Source: Streptomyces sp. MMBL 11-1 (GTDB lineage Bacteria; Actinomycetota; Actinomycetes; Streptomycetales; Streptomycetaceae). From it: a stretch of 64,000 nucleotides of DNA. The translations under genes and the position numbers were made by a program. The stretch spans positions 5,521,001-5,585,000 of the forward strand of contig NZ_CP117709.1 in the NCBI RefSeq assembly GCF_028622875.1. The letters run 5' to 3'. Below the pieces are notes generated by a model that worked only from the letters and a program-made list of their open reading frames with translations, ran no database searches and was not told the origin of the DNA. This document shows, in pieces, positions 35,070 through 45,027 of this stretch; the stretch's first letter is position 1; each line of letters begins with the position of its first letter.

Positions 35070-35097
35070 TTGACTTAGACATTGTCCATTGTAGGAT
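35070..35097 (+). promoter_or_regulatory. Catalase promoter with Fur/CatR-like operator
   Basis: -35 TTGACT (35070-35075), 16-nt spacer, -10 TAGGAT (35092-35097). The spacer holds TAGACATTGTCCA, an imperfect palindrome (10 of 13 positions match its reverse complement), well placed for steric repression. About 100 nt of leader precede the catalase start. Confidence 0.7.
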
Positions 35098-35197
35098 CGA
35101 GAACGGCATACGCCAAGGGACAGGCTGTGCGGAACATCGGACCGGCGACCGCGGCCGGCCGATCACGGAAGTGCAGGACATGACGCAGGAGGCGCAC

Positions 35198-36649
35198 GTG
35201 ACGCAGGGACCGCTCACCACGGAGGCCGGCGCGCCGGTCGCCGACAACCAGAACAGCGAGACCGCCGGCGCCGGCGGTCCGGTTCTTGTCCAGGACCAGG
35301 CGCTGCTGGAGAAGCTCGCCCACTTCAACCGCGAGCGCATTCCGGAGCGGATCGTGCACGCCCGCGGCGCCGGTGCGTACGGCACCTTCACGCTGACCCG
35401 CGATGTCTCGCAGTGGACCCGGGCGAAGTTCCTCTCCGAGGTCGGCAAGCAGACCGAGACCTTCCTGCGCTTCTCCACCGTCGCGGGCAACCTCGGCTCC
35501 GCCGACGCCGTGCGCGACCCGCGCGGCTTCGCGCTGAAGTTCTACACCGAAGAGGGCAACTACGACCTCGTCGGCAACAACACCCCGGTGTTCTTCATCA
35601 AGGACGCCATCAAGTTCCCCGACTTCATCCACACCCAGAAGCGCGACCCGTACACCGGCTCGCAGGAGGCGGACAACGTCTGGGACTTCTGGGGGCTGTC
35701 GCCCGAGTCGACGCACCAGGTGACCTGGCTCTTCGGCGACCGCGGCATCCCGGCCACGCTGCGCCACATGAACGGGTACGGCTCGCACACCTACCAGTGG
35801 AACAACGAGGCCGGCGAGGTCTTCTGGGTCAAGTACCACTTCAAGACCGACCAGGGCATCAAGAACCTCACTCAGGACGAGGCCAACAAGCTCGCCGGTG
35901 AGGACCCCGACAGCCACCAGCGCGATCTGCGCGAGTCGATCGAGCGCGGTGACTTCCCGTCCTGGACGGTGCAGGTCCAGATCATGCCCGCGGCGGAGGC
36001 GGCCGGCTACCGCTTCAACCCGTTCGACCTCACCAAGGTGTGGCCGCACGCGGACTACCCGCCGATCGAGATCGGCAAGCTGGAGCTCAACCGCAACCCG
36101 GAGAACATCTTCGCCGAGGTCGAGCAGTCGATCTTCAGCCCCGCGCACTTCGTGCCGGGCATCGGGCCGTCCCCGGACAAGATGCTCCAGGGCCGCCTCT
36201 TCGCGTACGGCGACGCCCACCGCTACCGCGTCGGCATCAACGCCGACCACCTGCCGGTGAACCGCCCGCACGCCACCGAGGCGCGGACCAACAGCCGGGA
36301 CGGCTTCCTCTACGACGGCCGTCACAAGGGCGCCAAGAACTACGAGCCGAACAGCTTCGGCGGCCCGTTCCAGACGGACCGCCCGCTGTGGCAGCCGGTC
36401 CCGGTCACCGGCACCACCGGCAACACCGAGGCCCCCGTCCACGCCGAGGACAACGACTTCGTGCAGGCGGGCAACCTCTACCGGCTCTACTCGGAGGACG
36501 AGAAGACCCGGCTGATCGAGAACCTCGCCGGGTTCATCGCCAAGGTCTCGCGCGACGACATCGCCGAGCGCGCGATCAACAACTTCCGCCAGGCGGACGG
36601 AGACTTCGGCAAGCGGCTGGAAGCCGCGGTCCAGGCCCTTCGCGGCTGA
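35198..36649 (+). CDS. katA: Heme catalase (clade 3, monofunctional)
   Basis: 483 residues. Catalytic motifs: [17 protein letters not shown] (distal His), [30 protein letters not shown] and proximal heme ligand [14 protein letters not shown]. The GTG at 35198 is the start because AGGAGG lies 5 nt upstream and [11 protein letters not shown] begins the conserved protein; an ATG at 35180 is possible. Destroys hydrogen peroxide in the cytoplasm. Divergent from and presumably repressed by CatR. Confidence 0.96.
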   Translation: MTQGPLTTEAGAPVADNQNSETAGAGGPVLVQDQALLEKLAHFNRERIPERIVHARGAGAYGTFTLTRDVSQWTRAKFLSEVGKQTETFLRFSTVAGNLGSADAVRDPRGFALKFYTEEGNYDLVGNNTPVFFIKDAIKFPDFIHTQKRDPYTGSQEADNVWDFWGLSPESTHQVTWLFGDRGIPATLRHMNGYGSHTYQWNNEAGEVFWVKYHFKTDQGIKNLTQDEANKLAGEDPDSHQRDLRESIERGDFPSWTVQVQIMPAAEAAGYRFNPFDLTKVWPHADYPPIEIGKLELNRNPENIFAEVEQSIFSPAHFVPGIGPSPDKMLQGRLFAYGDAHRYRVGINADHLPVNRPHATEARTNSRDGFLYDGRHKGAKNYEPNSFGGPFQTDRPLWQPVPVTGTTGNTEAPVHAEDNDFVQAGNLYRLYSEDEKTRLIENLAGFIAKVSRDDIAERAINNFRQADGDFGKRLEAAVQALRG

Positions 36650-36668
36650 CCGGACGCTTGTCGTCGAC

Positions 36669-36702
36669 GGTGGGCCGGATCCCTCGCGGGGTCCGGCCCA
36701 CC
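36669..36702. terminator. Bidirectional hairpin terminator
   Basis: 11-bp perfect stem GGTGGGCCGGA/TCCGGCCCACC with a 12-nt loop between the convergent catalase and CBS genes. Confidence 0.8.
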
Positions 36703-36738
36703 GGTCGTTCCGGCGCCGGCCCGTGTGCCGGGCGGGCG

Positions 36739-37137
36739 TCAGCCGGCGGCCGCGACCGCACGCCGGGCGGGCGTCCAGCAACGAATGATGTCGCGCACCG
36801 ACACGATGCCCACCGGGCCGTTGCCGTCCAGCACGATCAGATGCCGGAACCCGCCGTGCGTCATGGCTTCCGCGGCCTCCTCCAGGGTCCAGGCCGGGGC
36901 GGCGAACACCACGTCGGTGGTGGTGTGGGCGGACGCGGCCTCCCGGTCGGGGTCCAGCCCCGATCCGACCGCGTCGAGGATGTCGCGCTCGGTGATGATG
37001 CCGAGCCCGCAGGTGTCCGGATCGTGGACGACAGCGGCTCCGATGCGGCGGGCCGACATCAGCCGCGCCGCCTGGCGGAGCGTATGGGTGGGGCCGATGG
37101 TGAGGACCACCGTGCTCATGGCGTCACGTACGAGCAT
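36739..37137 (-). CDS. CBS-domain pair protein
   Basis: 132 residues (136 from GTG 37149). Two CBS motifs fill the protein: VRDAMSTVVLTIGPTHTLR with GIITERDILDAV, and TTDVVFAAPAWTLEEAAE with GIVSVRDIIRCW. Stand-alone CBS pairs usually sense adenine nucleotides and bind partner proteins; the partner is unknown. GGAGG lies 11 nt before ATG 37137 and abuts GTG 37149, so ATG 37137 is preferred. Confidence 0.85.
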   Translation of the reverse strand: MLVRDAMSTVVLTIGPTHTLRQAARLMSARRIGAAVVHDPDTCGLGIITERDILDAVGSGLDPDREAASAHTTTDVVFAAPAWTLEEAAEAMTHGGFRHLIVLDGNGPVGIVSVRDIIRCWTPARRAVAAAG

Positions 37138-37339
37138 GAAACGAGCCACCTCCTCGGCGAGCCGACTCCGTGAGTCGATTCACAAATGCACAAGCGGGGG
37201 GACTCTCAGAGTCGCACCCTTGGGGCGGGCCGACAAGGGGTGGGCGAAGCGCACCGGAGGGCGTGCGTTAAACACACCGCACGCCCCCTGGGCGCCTCGC
37301 GGACCGTACGGTTTCGGACAGGCCCGGAAGGGGGGGCGG

Positions 37340-38140
37340 TCAGTAGCGCTGGTTGAGATAGCCCAGCAGCTCGTCGTGGAGCGGCCCGTTGGAGGCCGCC
37401 GCGTTTCCGCCGCCCGGACCGTCCACCCCGTCCAGCGAGGTGAACCGGCCGCCGGCCTCCTGCACGATGATCGCGGTCGCCGCCATGTCCCACAGCGACA
37501 GCTCCGGCTCGGCGCAGATGTCCACGGAACCCTCGGCGACCATCATGTACGGCCAGAAATCCCCGTACCCCCGCGTCCGCCAGCAGGCCCGGGTGAGGTC
37601 CAGGAGGCCGTCGAGGCGGCCCTGCTGCTCCCAGCCGGACAACGAGGAGAACGCGAACGAGGCGTCGGCGATCCGCTCCACCTTCGACACGTGCATCCGG
37701 GTCGCGGAGGTGAGGCTGCGGCCGGTGAACGCGCCCGCGCCCTTCGCCGCCCACCAGCGCCGGTTCAGCGCCGGCGCGGAGACCACGCCCATCACCGGCT
37801 GGAAACCGTTCTCCCCGGCCTCCATCAGCGAGATCAGCGTCGCCCACACCGGCACGCCGCGCACGTAGTTCTTGGTGCCGTCGATCGGGTCGATCACCCA
37901 CCGTCGCGGTCCGCTGCCCTCGACCCCGTACTCCTCGCCCAGGATCGCGTCCCTCGGGCGCGCCCGATGCAGATGGCCCCGGATCAGCTCCTCGGCGGCC
38001 TTGTCGGCCTCGCTCACCGGCGTCATGTCCGGCTTGGTCTCCACCTTCAGGTCGAGAGCCTTGAACCGGTCCATCGTCGCCGCGTCGGCGGCGTCCGCCA
38101 GTACGTGGGCCAGGCGCAGATCATCGTGGTAGTCGGGCAT
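37340..38140 (-). CDS. hisN: Histidinol-phosphatase HisN (inositol-monophosphatase family)
   Basis: 266 residues. Metal and phosphate motifs: [26 protein letters not shown], and [18 protein letters not shown]. HisN removes phosphate from L-histidinol phosphate, the step missing from the main Streptomyces his operon; the S. coelicolor enzyme was identified at the equivalent locus. Stand-alone transcript here, divergent from the tetR gene, with no his genes nearby. Start ATG 38140. Confidence 0.92.
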   Translation of the reverse strand: MPDYHDDLRLAHVLADAADAATMDRFKALDLKVETKPDMTPVSEADKAAEELIRGHLHRARPRDAILGEEYGVEGSGPRRWVIDPIDGTKNYVRGVPVWATLISLMEAGENGFQPVMGVVSAPALNRRWWAAKGAGAFTGRSLTSATRMHVSKVERIADASFAFSSLSGWEQQGRLDGLLDLTRACWRTRGYGDFWPYMMVAEGSVDICAEPELSLWDMAATAIIVQEAGGRFTSLDGVDGPGGGNAAASNGPLHDELLGYLNQRY

Positions 38141-38265
38141 GCCGTCACAGTATCCAGCGCCGCCGGGCGCGGGCTACAGCGCCCCCGCCGCCTGCCGGGG
38201 CCCTTGACACCCCCCGGGAGCGCGTCAACTCTGAACCGCAGGGTCCCGGGGCGGGGGAGGCGACG

Positions 38266-38883
38266 ATGCCGACAGCGCGGCAGGCACTGCTGGACGCCGC
38301 TCACAGGGCACTGGACGACGGGCCCTGGCGCACGGTGCGCATGGTCGACGTCGCGGCCCGGGCCGGCGTCTCGCGGCAGACCCTCTACAACGAGTTCGGG
38401 ACCAAGGGCGGACTGGCCGGGGCTCTGCTGCGACGGGCCGCCGACGGCTATCTCGCCGGGGTGGACCGCGCCCTGACCGCCTCCGCGCCCGACCGTCCCG
38501 TCGCCGTCGCGCTCTGGACCATGCGGGCCGCCCGCCAGGACGTGCTGGTCAGGGCGCTGCTCACGGGCCACTGGCCGGACGCACTGCCCCGCCCCGACCG
38601 CGGGCCCGGCGCCCGGGGGCGTACGGGAGGGACGCCGCCGCCTGCCCCCGCAGAGCTGCTCGCCCTGGTACGGGACCGGATGGTGGCCGTGTCGCCCGAG
38701 GCCACCGCCGGGCGCTGCGAGATCGCGTTGCGCCTCGCGCTGTCCTGTGTGACCGTGCCGGTGCCGGGCGACGACGCCGCGGACAGCCGCGCGCTCGGGC
38801 TCGTACGGGAAGGGACGCGGGCGGCGGTTCCGGCGCGCCTCAGTGGGCCGAGCCGGACAGCTGGAGGCCGATCACCCCGATGA
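38266..38883 (+). CDS. TetR-family transcriptional regulator
   Basis: 205 residues. N-terminal TetR helix-turn-helix: ARQALLDAAHRALDDG, VRMVDVAARAGVSRQTLYNEFGTKGGL. The C-terminal ligand domain is divergent with an internal Pro/Gly/Arg loop (PRPDRGPGARGRTGG). Its 3' end overlaps the 3' end of sugE by 44 bp, tail to tail. Divergent from hisN (125-bp gap). Target and ligand unknown; sugE or hisN are the nearest candidates. Confidence 0.85.
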   Translation: MPTARQALLDAAHRALDDGPWRTVRMVDVAARAGVSRQTLYNEFGTKGGLAGALLRRAADGYLAGVDRALTASAPDRPVAVALWTMRAARQDVLVRALLTGHWPDALPRPDRGPGARGRTGGTPPPAPAELLALVRDRMVAVSPEATAGRCEIALRLALSCVTVPVPGDDAADSRALGLVREGTRAAVPARLSGPSRTAGGRSPR

Positions 38884-39163
38884 TCACCAGCGAGATCGAC
38901 ACCAGCTTCAGCGTGGAGACCACGTCGCCGAGGAAGACCATGCCGTAGATCGCCGTCCCGGCCGCCCCGATGCCGGTCCACACCGCGTACGCGGGGCCGA
39001 CGTCGAGCTTCTTCAGCGCCAGGGTCAGCAGGCCGAAGCTGCCGAGCGCGAAGGCGGCGAACGCGATCGTCGGCCAGAGCCGGGTGAATCCGTGGGAGAG
39101 CTTCAGACACACGGCGAAGCCGGTCTCCAGCAGTCCTGCGACCACGACCAGCAGCCAGGGCAT
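38840..39163 (-). CDS. sugE: SMR-family transporter, SugE/Gdx type
   Basis: 107 residues, four membrane helices. Gdx-like features: MPWLLVVVAGLLETGFAVCL with the central Glu, KLSHGFTRLWP, PAYAVWTGIGAAGTAIYGMV and VIIGVIGLQLSG. Gdx proteins export guanidinium; others export quaternary cations. GGAGG lies 10 nt before ATG 39163. The leader carries ACGAG and AGGCAA words reminiscent of guanidine-III riboswitches, but the required pairing does not form convincingly. Confidence 0.88.
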   Translation of the reverse strand: MPWLLVVVAGLLETGFAVCLKLSHGFTRLWPTIAFAAFALGSFGLLTLALKKLDVGPAYAVWTGIGAAGTAIYGMVFLGDVVSTLKLVSISLVIIGVIGLQLSGSAH

Positions 39164-39295
39164 CGTCAGTTGCCTCCCACGTAGGTGACGGCTCGTCCCG
39201 CTCGGTGCGATTATGCCTTTACCAGTCGTTGAAGCCCGCAAACATGCCCGCGGACATGGCCGTGCCGTCCCGGCCGGTTCCGGCCGGACGCTCCG

Positions 39296-40312
39296 TCAGT
39301 CGCCCTCGCGCCGTTCCCGGGTCGCGAGCAGCCGGTGCAGGGAGTCCAGCCGGGCCGGGTCGGCGTGACCCTCCGCGACCCAGGCCCCCAGCGCGCACTC
39401 CGGCTGGTTCGCGTCGTGGGTGCAGCCGCGCGGGCAGTTCTCGGTGCCCGGCTCCAGGTCCGGGAAGGCGTGGATGACCCGCGACGGGTCGACGTGGTGC
39501 AGCCCGAAGGAGCGCACGCCCGGGGTGTCGACCACCCAGCCCCGGTCGCCGGGCAGCGGCAGCGCGAGGGCGGAGGTGGTGGTGTGCCGCCCTCGGCCGG
39601 TGACCGCGTTGACGATGCCCGTGGTCCGCCGCCGGTCCGCCGGCACCAGGGCGTTGACCAGCGTCGTCTTGCCGACCCCGGAGTGCCCGACGAACGCGGT
39701 GACGCGGTCGTTCAGGAACGCGCGCACCCGGTCCGCCGCGTCCCCGTTCTCCAGCTCATCACGGCTGGTCACGATGTACGGGACGCCGAGCGGCGTGTAC
39801 GCCTCCAGCAGCTTGTCCGGGGACGCGAGGTCGGACTTGGTCAGCACCAGGAACGGGGTGAGCCCGCCGTCGTACGCCGCCACCAGACAGCGGTCGATCA
39901 TGCGCGGGCGGGGTTCGGGGTCGGCCAGCGCGGTGACGATCGCCAGCTGGTCCGCGTTGGCGACGACGACGCGCTCGTACGGGTCGTCGTCGTCCGCCGT
40001 GCGGCGCAGCACCGTGCGGCGCGGGGCGATGCGCACGATCCGGGCCAGGGTGTCCTTCTCGCCGGAGAGGTCACCGACGATGGAGACGGTGTCGCCCACC
40101 ACGGCGGCCTTGCGGCCCAGCTCGCGGGCCTTCATCGCCACCACGGTCCGGCCCTCGACGAGGCAGGTGAGCCTGCCCCGGTCGACGGTGAGGACCATGC
40201 CGTCCTCGGCGTCCTCGTGCTTGGGCCGGATGTGCGTACGCGGGCGGTTGCCCTTGCGGTTGGGGCGGACGCGGATGTCGTCCTCGTCGGGGTTCTTCCC
40301 GTAGCGGCGCAT
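39296..40312 (-). CDS. rsgA: Ribosome small-subunit GTPase RsgA
   Basis: 338 residues. OB fold then circularly permuted GTPase (G4 LTKSDL before G1 GHSGVGKTTLVNAL, G3 DTPGVRSFG) and a C-terminal zinc motif CPRGCTHDANQPEC. Assists late 30S maturation. The ATG at 40312 begins 6 nt after the aroA stop, so the two are one operon; the longer open frame back to 40342 overlaps aroA. Start choice follows the typical MRRYGKNPDEDD. Confidence 0.93.
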   Translation of the reverse strand: MRRYGKNPDEDDIRVRPNRKGNRPRTHIRPKHEDAEDGMVLTVDRGRLTCLVEGRTVVAMKARELGRKAAVVGDTVSIVGDLSGEKDTLARIVRIAPRRTVLRRTADDDDPYERVVVANADQLAIVTALADPEPRPRMIDRCLVAAYDGGLTPFLVLTKSDLASPDKLLEAYTPLGVPYIVTSRDELENGDAADRVRAFLNDRVTAFVGHSGVGKTTLVNALVPADRRRTTGIVNAVTGRGRHTTTSALALPLPGDRGWVVDTPGVRSFGLHHVDPSRVIHAFPDLEPGTENCPRGCTHDANQPECALGAWVAEGHADPARLDSLHRLLATRERREGD

Positions 40313-40317
40313 GATTC

Positions 40318-41676
40318 CTAAGCCCCGAGCATTCCGGTCCACATGTCCGGGAAGTCGGGCAGGGTCTTGGCGGTCGTGCCCACGTTCTCGATCTCCACGC
40401 CCTTCACCGCCAGGCCGATGATCGCCCCGGCGGTGGCCATGCGGTGGTCGTCGTACGTGTGGAAGACGCCGCCGCGCAGCGGGCGCGGGCGGATGTGCAG
40501 CCCGTCGGCCGTCTCGGTGACGTCGCCGCCCAGTTCGTTGATCTCCTTGGTCAGCGCGGCCAGCCGGTCCGTCTCGTGCAGCCGCAGATGGGCGACGCCG
40601 CTCAGCGTGGAGGGGGAGTCGGCCAGCGCGGCGACCGCCGCGATGCCCGGGGTCAGCTCACCGACCTCGCCGAGGTCCACGTCGATGCCGTGGATACGGC
40701 CCGTGCCGGTGAAGGTCAGCCCGTGCTCGGTCAGCTCGCAGCTGCCGCCCATCGCGGTGAAGATCTCGCGCAGCGCGTCACCCGGCTGGGTGGTGCGCTC
40801 GGGCCAGTCGGGGATCGTGACCCGGCCGCCGGTCACCAGTGCGGCGGCCAGGAACGGCTGGGCGTTGGACAGGTCCGGCTCGATCGTGAGGTCCCGGCCG
40901 AGCAGCGCGGAGGGGGAGACCCGCCACACGTTGGGCTCGCCGCCGGTCTCCGGCTCGTCGACCTGTGCCCCGACGGCGCGCAGCATGTCGACGGTCATCC
41001 GGATGTGCGGCATCGAGGGAAGGGTCGAGCCGGTGTGCCGGACCTCCACGCCCTGGTTGAAGCGCGGTCCCGACAGCAGCAGCGCCGAGACGAACTGTGA
41101 GGAGGACGAGGCGTCGATCGCCACCGGGCCCCCCTCCAGCGCCCCGCCGCCGTGCACGGTCAGCGGCAGCGCCCCGCGCCCCTCGTCGTCGATCCGCGCG
41201 CCGAGCGCCCGCAGCCCCTCGATCACGCCGGTCAGCGGGCGCTCGTAGGACCGGGGGTCGCCGTCGAAGCGGACCGGGCCGTCGGCGAGCGTGGCGACGG
41301 GCGGCAGGAAGCGCATGACCGTGCCGGCGTTGCCCACGTCGACCGTCGCCGGGCCGTGCAGCCCCGCCGGGATGACCCGCCAGGCCTCGCCCGAACTGTC
41401 CGGGGAGGCCGCGGCGGACGGGCTGGAGGCGGACGAGGAGGAGACGGTCTCCTCGATCCCGACACCCATGGCGCGCAGCGCGTCGGCCATGAGCAGGGTG
41501 TCGCGGGAGCGCAGCGGGCGGCGCAGCCAGCCCGGCTCGGCGGCCAGCGAGGCCAGCACGAGCGCGCGGTTGGTGACCGATTTGGATCCGGGCACGGTGA
41601 CGGTCGCGTCGACGGCTCCACTCGCGTGGGGGGCGGGCCAGAGGGCGGGGTGCACGGAACTCTCGGTCATGGCCAT
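40318..41676 (-). CDS. aroA: 3-phosphoshikimate 1-carboxyvinyltransferase (EPSP synthase)
   Basis: 452 residues. Motifs: [18 protein letters not shown] (shikimate phosphate/PEP loop), [29 protein letters not shown], and [11 protein letters not shown] near the C-terminus. Sixth step of the shikimate pathway. A Ser/Ala-rich insert at about residues 78-98 ([16 protein letters not shown]) is unusual and probably a surface loop. ATG at 41676 or 41670 possible; no clear ribosome-binding site. Operon with rsgA. Confidence 0.95.
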   Translation of the reverse strand: MAMTESSVHPALWPAPHASGAVDATVTVPGSKSVTNRALVLASLAAEPGWLRRPLRSRDTLLMADALRAMGVGIEETVSSSSASSPSAAASPDSSGEAWRVIPAGLHGPATVDVGNAGTVMRFLPPVATLADGPVRFDGDPRSYERPLTGVIEGLRALGARIDDEGRGALPLTVHGGGALEGGPVAIDASSSSQFVSALLLSGPRFNQGVEVRHTGSTLPSMPHIRMTVDMLRAVGAQVDEPETGGEPNVWRVSPSALLGRDLTIEPDLSNAQPFLAAALVTGGRVTIPDWPERTTQPGDALREIFTAMGGSCELTEHGLTFTGTGRIHGIDVDLGEVGELTPGIAAVAALADSPSTLSGVAHLRLHETDRLAALTKEINELGGDVTETADGLHIRPRPLRGGVFHTYDDHRMATAGAIIGLAVKGVEIENVGTTAKTLPDFPDMWTGMLGA

Positions 41677-41775
41677 TACTTTAGTGGCTCCGCGCCGACC
41701 TGGATCCTGACCAAAAGGGCGGAAACCGGCCCGTAAGGAAGGAGTGCTACGGACCGGTGCGGGCCGTCCCGGCCT

Positions 41776-42489
41776 CTACCGCCCCAGCAGCCATCGCCCG
41801 CCGCCGATCAGCGAGCACAGCGACACCGCGTGGAAGAGGAACAGCCACAGCACGGCCGGGGCGTGGGTCAGCCGGGCCAGCTGGTCCGCGTCGGAGTCCG
41901 GGGCGCCTCCGTGGCGCCGCTTGGACTGGAGCTCGAACGGCGGCCGCACGCCGCCCAGCAGCAGGAACCACACCACCGCGTACGCGAACGCCGACTGGAC
42001 GTCCGACGAGGCCAGCCAGGACACCAGCAGGAAGGCGGTGCCGGTCAGGATGACGGTGAGGGCCCCGTACACGTTGCGGATCATCACCAGCATCACCGCG
42101 AGCAGCGCCGTCGCCACCCACAACAGCAGGGTGATCCTGCCGTCACTCAGCAGCCAGGCGCCGCCCAGGCCCAGCAGTGAGGGGGCCGTGTAGCCCGCCG
42201 CCGCCGTGAGGATCATGCCGATGCCCGTCGGCTTCCCGCGGCTCACGGTCAGTCCGCTGGTGTCCGAGTGCAGCCGGATACCCGAGAGCTGCCGCCCGGT
42301 GAGCAGGGCGACCAGGCCGTGGCCGCCCTCGTGCGCGATGGTGATGGTGTTGCGCGCGAGCCGCCATATCGGGTCGGGCACGACGGCGACGAGCGCCAGG
42401 GTGGCCGTCACCACCACCAGCCACTGCTCGGGAGCGGACTGGGTTCCGGTGACGCGATCCCACAGATCGCCCAATTCGGTGCTGTTCAT
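41776..42489 (-). CDS. M50-type membrane metallopeptidase
   Basis: 237 residues from ATG 42489. Zinc motif HEGGH in NTITIAHEGGHGLVALLTGR near residue 52, with GKPTGIGMILTAAAGYTAPSL after it; about six membrane helices. Peptidase_M50B family, intramembrane protease-like. Substrate unknown; no anti-sigma factor with a membrane anchor is adjacent (RsrA nearby is soluble). It is divergent from the SRAP gene with a 53-bp gap. Confidence 0.85.
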   Translation of the reverse strand: MNSTELGDLWDRVTGTQSAPEQWLVVVTATLALVAVVPDPIWRLARNTITIAHEGGHGLVALLTGRQLSGIRLHSDTSGLTVSRGKPTGIGMILTAAAGYTAPSLLGLGGAWLLSDGRITLLLWVATALLAVMLVMIRNVYGALTVILTGTAFLLVSWLASSDVQSAFAYAVVWFLLLGGVRPPFELQSKRRHGGAPDSDADQLARLTHAPAVLWLFLFHAVSLCSLIGGGRWLLGR

Positions 42490-42542
42490 CGGCCGGGCGG
42501 CTCCTTGCGGTCGGGGCGGGCGGTCGTGGCAGTCTGGCACTT

Positions 42543-43358
42543 ATGTGCGGACGGTTTGCAGCGAGTCGGAAGCCCGAGGACCTGACCGGACTCTTCGACG
42601 TCGAGAAGTGGGAACCCACCGAGGCCCTGGAGCCGGACTGGAACGTGGCGCCGACCAAGGAGGTCTACGCGGTTCTGGAGCGTCCTGTTAAGGACGCCGA
42701 CGACCAGCGTCCGGTTCGCCAGCTGCGTGCCCTGAAATGGGGACTCGTACCGTCCTGGTCGAAGACGCCCGAGGGCGCCGCCCGGATGATCAACGCCCGC
42801 GCGGAGACCGTGCACGAGAAGCCCTCCTTCCGCCGCGCCTTCGCCCAGCGCCGCTGCGTCCTCCCCGCCGACGGCTACTACGAGTGGGTCACCGGCCCGG
42901 AGGAACGGCGGCTGGAGGAGAAGAAGGGCAAGAAGCGGGCCCGCAAGCAGCCGTACTTCGTGACCCCGGCCGACGGGTCGGTCTTCGCGATGGCCGGGCT
43001 GTACGAGTTCTGGCGCGACGCGACCCTGCCCGGCGACCACGAGAACGCCTGGTGGGTGACCTGCTCGGTGATCACCACCGAGGCGGAGACCACACCGCTG
43101 GCCGTCGCCCCGGCCGAGGGGCCGGGCGCGCTCGCCGACATCCACCCCCGGATGCCGCTGATGCTCACCCCCGACCGCTGGGACACCTGGCTGGACCCCA
43201 CGCACACGGACGTCGAGGAGCTGCGCGCGCTGCTCGATCCGCCGCCCGGCGGGCTGATGCGCGCCTATCCGGTCGCCACCACCGTCAGCAACGTCCGCAA
43301 CAACGGGCCCGGACTGCTGGAGGAGCTGGCCGCGCCGGAGGAGTCGACCCTGTTCTGA
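42543..43358 (+). CDS. SRAP-domain abasic-site shield protein (YedK/HMCES family)
   Basis: 271 residues. The N-terminal MCGRF provides Cys2, which crosslinks to abasic sites in single-stranded DNA. Other SRAP motifs: WNVAPTKEV, INARAETVHEKPSFRRAF, GYYEW (catalytic Glu) and HPRMPLMLTPDRW. A charged insert (RRLEEKKGKKRARKQP) is present mid-domain. Protects replication from abasic lesions; fits the repair-rich window but is not linked to adnAB. Confidence 0.93.
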   Translation: MCGRFAASRKPEDLTGLFDVEKWEPTEALEPDWNVAPTKEVYAVLERPVKDADDQRPVRQLRALKWGLVPSWSKTPEGAARMINARAETVHEKPSFRRAFAQRRCVLPADGYYEWVTGPEERRLEEKKGKKRARKQPYFVTPADGSVFAMAGLYEFWRDATLPGDHENAWWVTCSVITTEAETTPLAVAPAEGPGALADIHPRMPLMLTPDRWDTWLDPTHTDVEELRALLDPPPGGLMRAYPVATTVSNVRNNGPGLLEELAAPEESTLF

Positions 43359-43403
43359 GCGGCGTGGCCGGGATCCGGACGGCGCGCGGGAGAGGATGGG
43401 GCG

Positions 43404-44045
43404 GTGAGCCGTCAACCACGTACGCAGAACGTCGCCACCGACGCCGGTGAGGCCCGGATCACCTGGGTGCCCTCGCCCGCGCCCCGCCTCGTCCTGGCCG
43501 TGAGCCACGGGGCGGGCGGCGGCATCGAGGCCCGCGATCTGCGGGCCCTGGCCGCGACGCTGCCCGGGCACGGTGTCACCGTCGCCCTGGTGGAGCAGCC
43601 CTGGCGGGTGGCCGGCAAGAAGGTGGCCCCCGCCCCGAAGACCCTGGACACCGGCTGGCGCGGCCTGTGGCCCGCCCTGACGGCTCCCGGACTTCCCGTC
43701 GTCTCCGGGGGCCGCAGCGCCGGGGCCCGGGTCGCCTGCCGTACGGCGACGGAGCTGGGCGCGGCCGCCGTCCTCGCGCTCGGCTTCCCGCTGCATCCCC
43801 CGGGCAGGCCCGAGAAGTCCCGCGCCGCCGAACTGCTCGGCGCCGGAGTGCCCACCCTGGTGGTGCAGGGCGGCAACGATCCGTTCGGCCGTCCCGGCGA
43901 GTTCCCGCCCGGCTCCTACGAGCTGGCCGAAGTGCCCCACGGCGACCACGGGTTCGCGGTGCCGAAGAGGTCCGGGGTGACCGAGGAGCAGACGATGCGC
44001 GTCCTCACCGACGCGGTGGCCGGGTGGATCGCGTCACTCGGCTGA
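43404..44045 (+). CDS. Alpha/beta-hydrolase of the KANL3/Tex30-like family
   Basis: 213 residues from GTG 43404. Hydrolase fold: oxyanion loop [13 protein letters not shown], nucleophile elbow [11 protein letters not shown] (Ser), late [15 protein letters not shown] and catalytic His in [11 protein letters not shown]. Soluble. Substrate unknown. It ends 50 bp before the sigR promoter, so sigR is a separate transcription unit. Confidence 0.85.
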   Translation: MSRQPRTQNVATDAGEARITWVPSPAPRLVLAVSHGAGGGIEARDLRALAATLPGHGVTVALVEQPWRVAGKKVAPAPKTLDTGWRGLWPALTAPGLPVVSGGRSAGARVACRTATELGAAAVLALGFPLHPPGRPEKSRAAELLGAGVPTLVVQGGNDPFGRPGEFPPGSYELAEVPHGDHGFAVPKRSGVTEEQTMRVLTDAVAGWIASLG

Positions 44046-44096
44046 CCGGGTCCGCCCCGGGGTGACCCGGGCCTCACGCGCGTGGCGCGGGCCCCG

Positions 44097-44122
44097 GGAA
44101 TGCGCCGCCCGGGGGCGCTGTT
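44097..44122 (+). promoter_or_regulatory. SigR-dependent autoregulatory promoter of sigR
   Basis: GGAAT (44097-44101), exactly 18 nt, then GTT (44120-44122): the SigR consensus. It is the counterpart of the sigRp2 promoter of S. coelicolor and gives the positive feedback of the thiol-stress response. Confidence 0.88.
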
Positions 44123-44184
44123 GTTCGGGACGTCGGTACAGACATACGTGGTACCCCGAACAACGTGGAGAGGGAGTCCGTCGC

Positions 44185-44370
44185 ATGGGTTCGACCATCT
44201 GCCCCAGCCGCTCGAACGCCGCTGACCTGGAGTGGACCGTGCTGCCCGCGGCGAGGACCAGCCACGAGCGGCCGCAGGGGGGCGCTGATCGACAGCCCGT
44301 CCCGAAGCAAGGTCGACTATTCTCCGATGCGAGCGGGTCCGGTTTCGGCTCCGCCAGATCGTTGGAGGAG
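44185..44370 (+). other. Possible N-terminal extension coding for a long SigR isoform
   Basis: 62 codons ([19 protein letters not shown] onward) in frame with sigR from ATG 44185, with AGAGGGA upstream. In S. coelicolor the stress-induced promoter produces a longer, unstable SigR with an N-terminal extension; this stretch lies just downstream of the predicted SigR promoter and fits that model. Confidence 0.65.
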
Positions 44371-45027
44371 GTGGGTCCGGTCACTGGGACCGACACAGGG
44401 ACCGACGACGGCCGTGCACCGGAGACGTCCGCCGAGCGCAACGCGCGCTTCGAGCGGGACGCCCTCGGTTTTCTCGACCAGATGTACTCGGCCGCGCTGC
44501 GCATGACGCGTAACCCGGCCGATGCCGAGGACCTGGTCCAGGAGACCTACGCGAAGGCGTACGGCTCCTTCCACCAGTTCCGTGAGGGGACGAACCTCAA
44601 GGCGTGGATGTACCGCATTCTGACCAACACCTTCATCAACTCGTACCGCAAGAAGCAGCGGGAGCCCCAGCGCAGCGCCGCCGAGGAGATCGAGGACTGG
44701 CAGCTGGCACGGGCCGAGTCGCACATGTCGACCGGCCTGCGCTCGGCGGAGTCCCAGGCGCTCGACCATCTCCCGGACTCCGACGTGAAGTCGGCGCTCC
44801 AGGCGATCCCCGAGGAGTTCCGCATCGCCGTGTATCTCGCCGATGTCGAGGGCTTTGCCTACAAGGAGATCGCGGACATCATGGGGACTCCCATCGGTAC
44901 GGTGATGTCCCGGCTGCACCGCGGCCGCCGCCAGCTGCGCGGCATGCTGGAGGACTACGCCCGTGAGCGCGGGCTCGTCGCGGCCGGCGCCGGTGGCTCG
45001 GACGATCGGAAGGGCTCGGCCTCATGA
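44371..45027 (+). CDS. sigR: ECF RNA polymerase sigma factor SigR (thiol-oxidative stress)
   Basis: 218 residues for the short form from GTG 44371 (280 for the long form from 44185). Region 2: [53 protein letters not shown]. Region 4: [36 protein letters not shown]. Directs transcription of thioredoxin, mycothiol and mycoredoxin genes; a SigR site precedes mrx1 in this window. GGAGG is only 2 nt from GTG 44371, so the short start is by homology. The stop overlaps the rsrA start (ATGA), coupling their translation. Confidence 0.95.
   Translation: MGPVTGTDTGTDDGRAPETSAERNARFERDALGFLDQMYSAALRMTRNPADAEDLVQETYAKAYGSFHQFREGTNLKAWMYRILTNTFINSYRKKQREPQRSAAEEIEDWQLARAESHMSTGLRSAESQALDHLPDSDVKSALQAIPEEFRIAVYLADVEGFAYKEIADIMGTPIGTVMSRLHRGRRQLRGMLEDYARERGLVAAGAGGSDDRKGSAS

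Noticed and set aside
39164..39215. Possible guanidine-III riboswitch before sugE (ACGAG and AGGCAA words, CGTCA/TGACG pairing).
   Set aside because: The first pseudoknot stem cannot form from the flanking bases. A covariance scan with the guanidine-III model (Rfam ykkC-III) would decide; without it the match is too weak.
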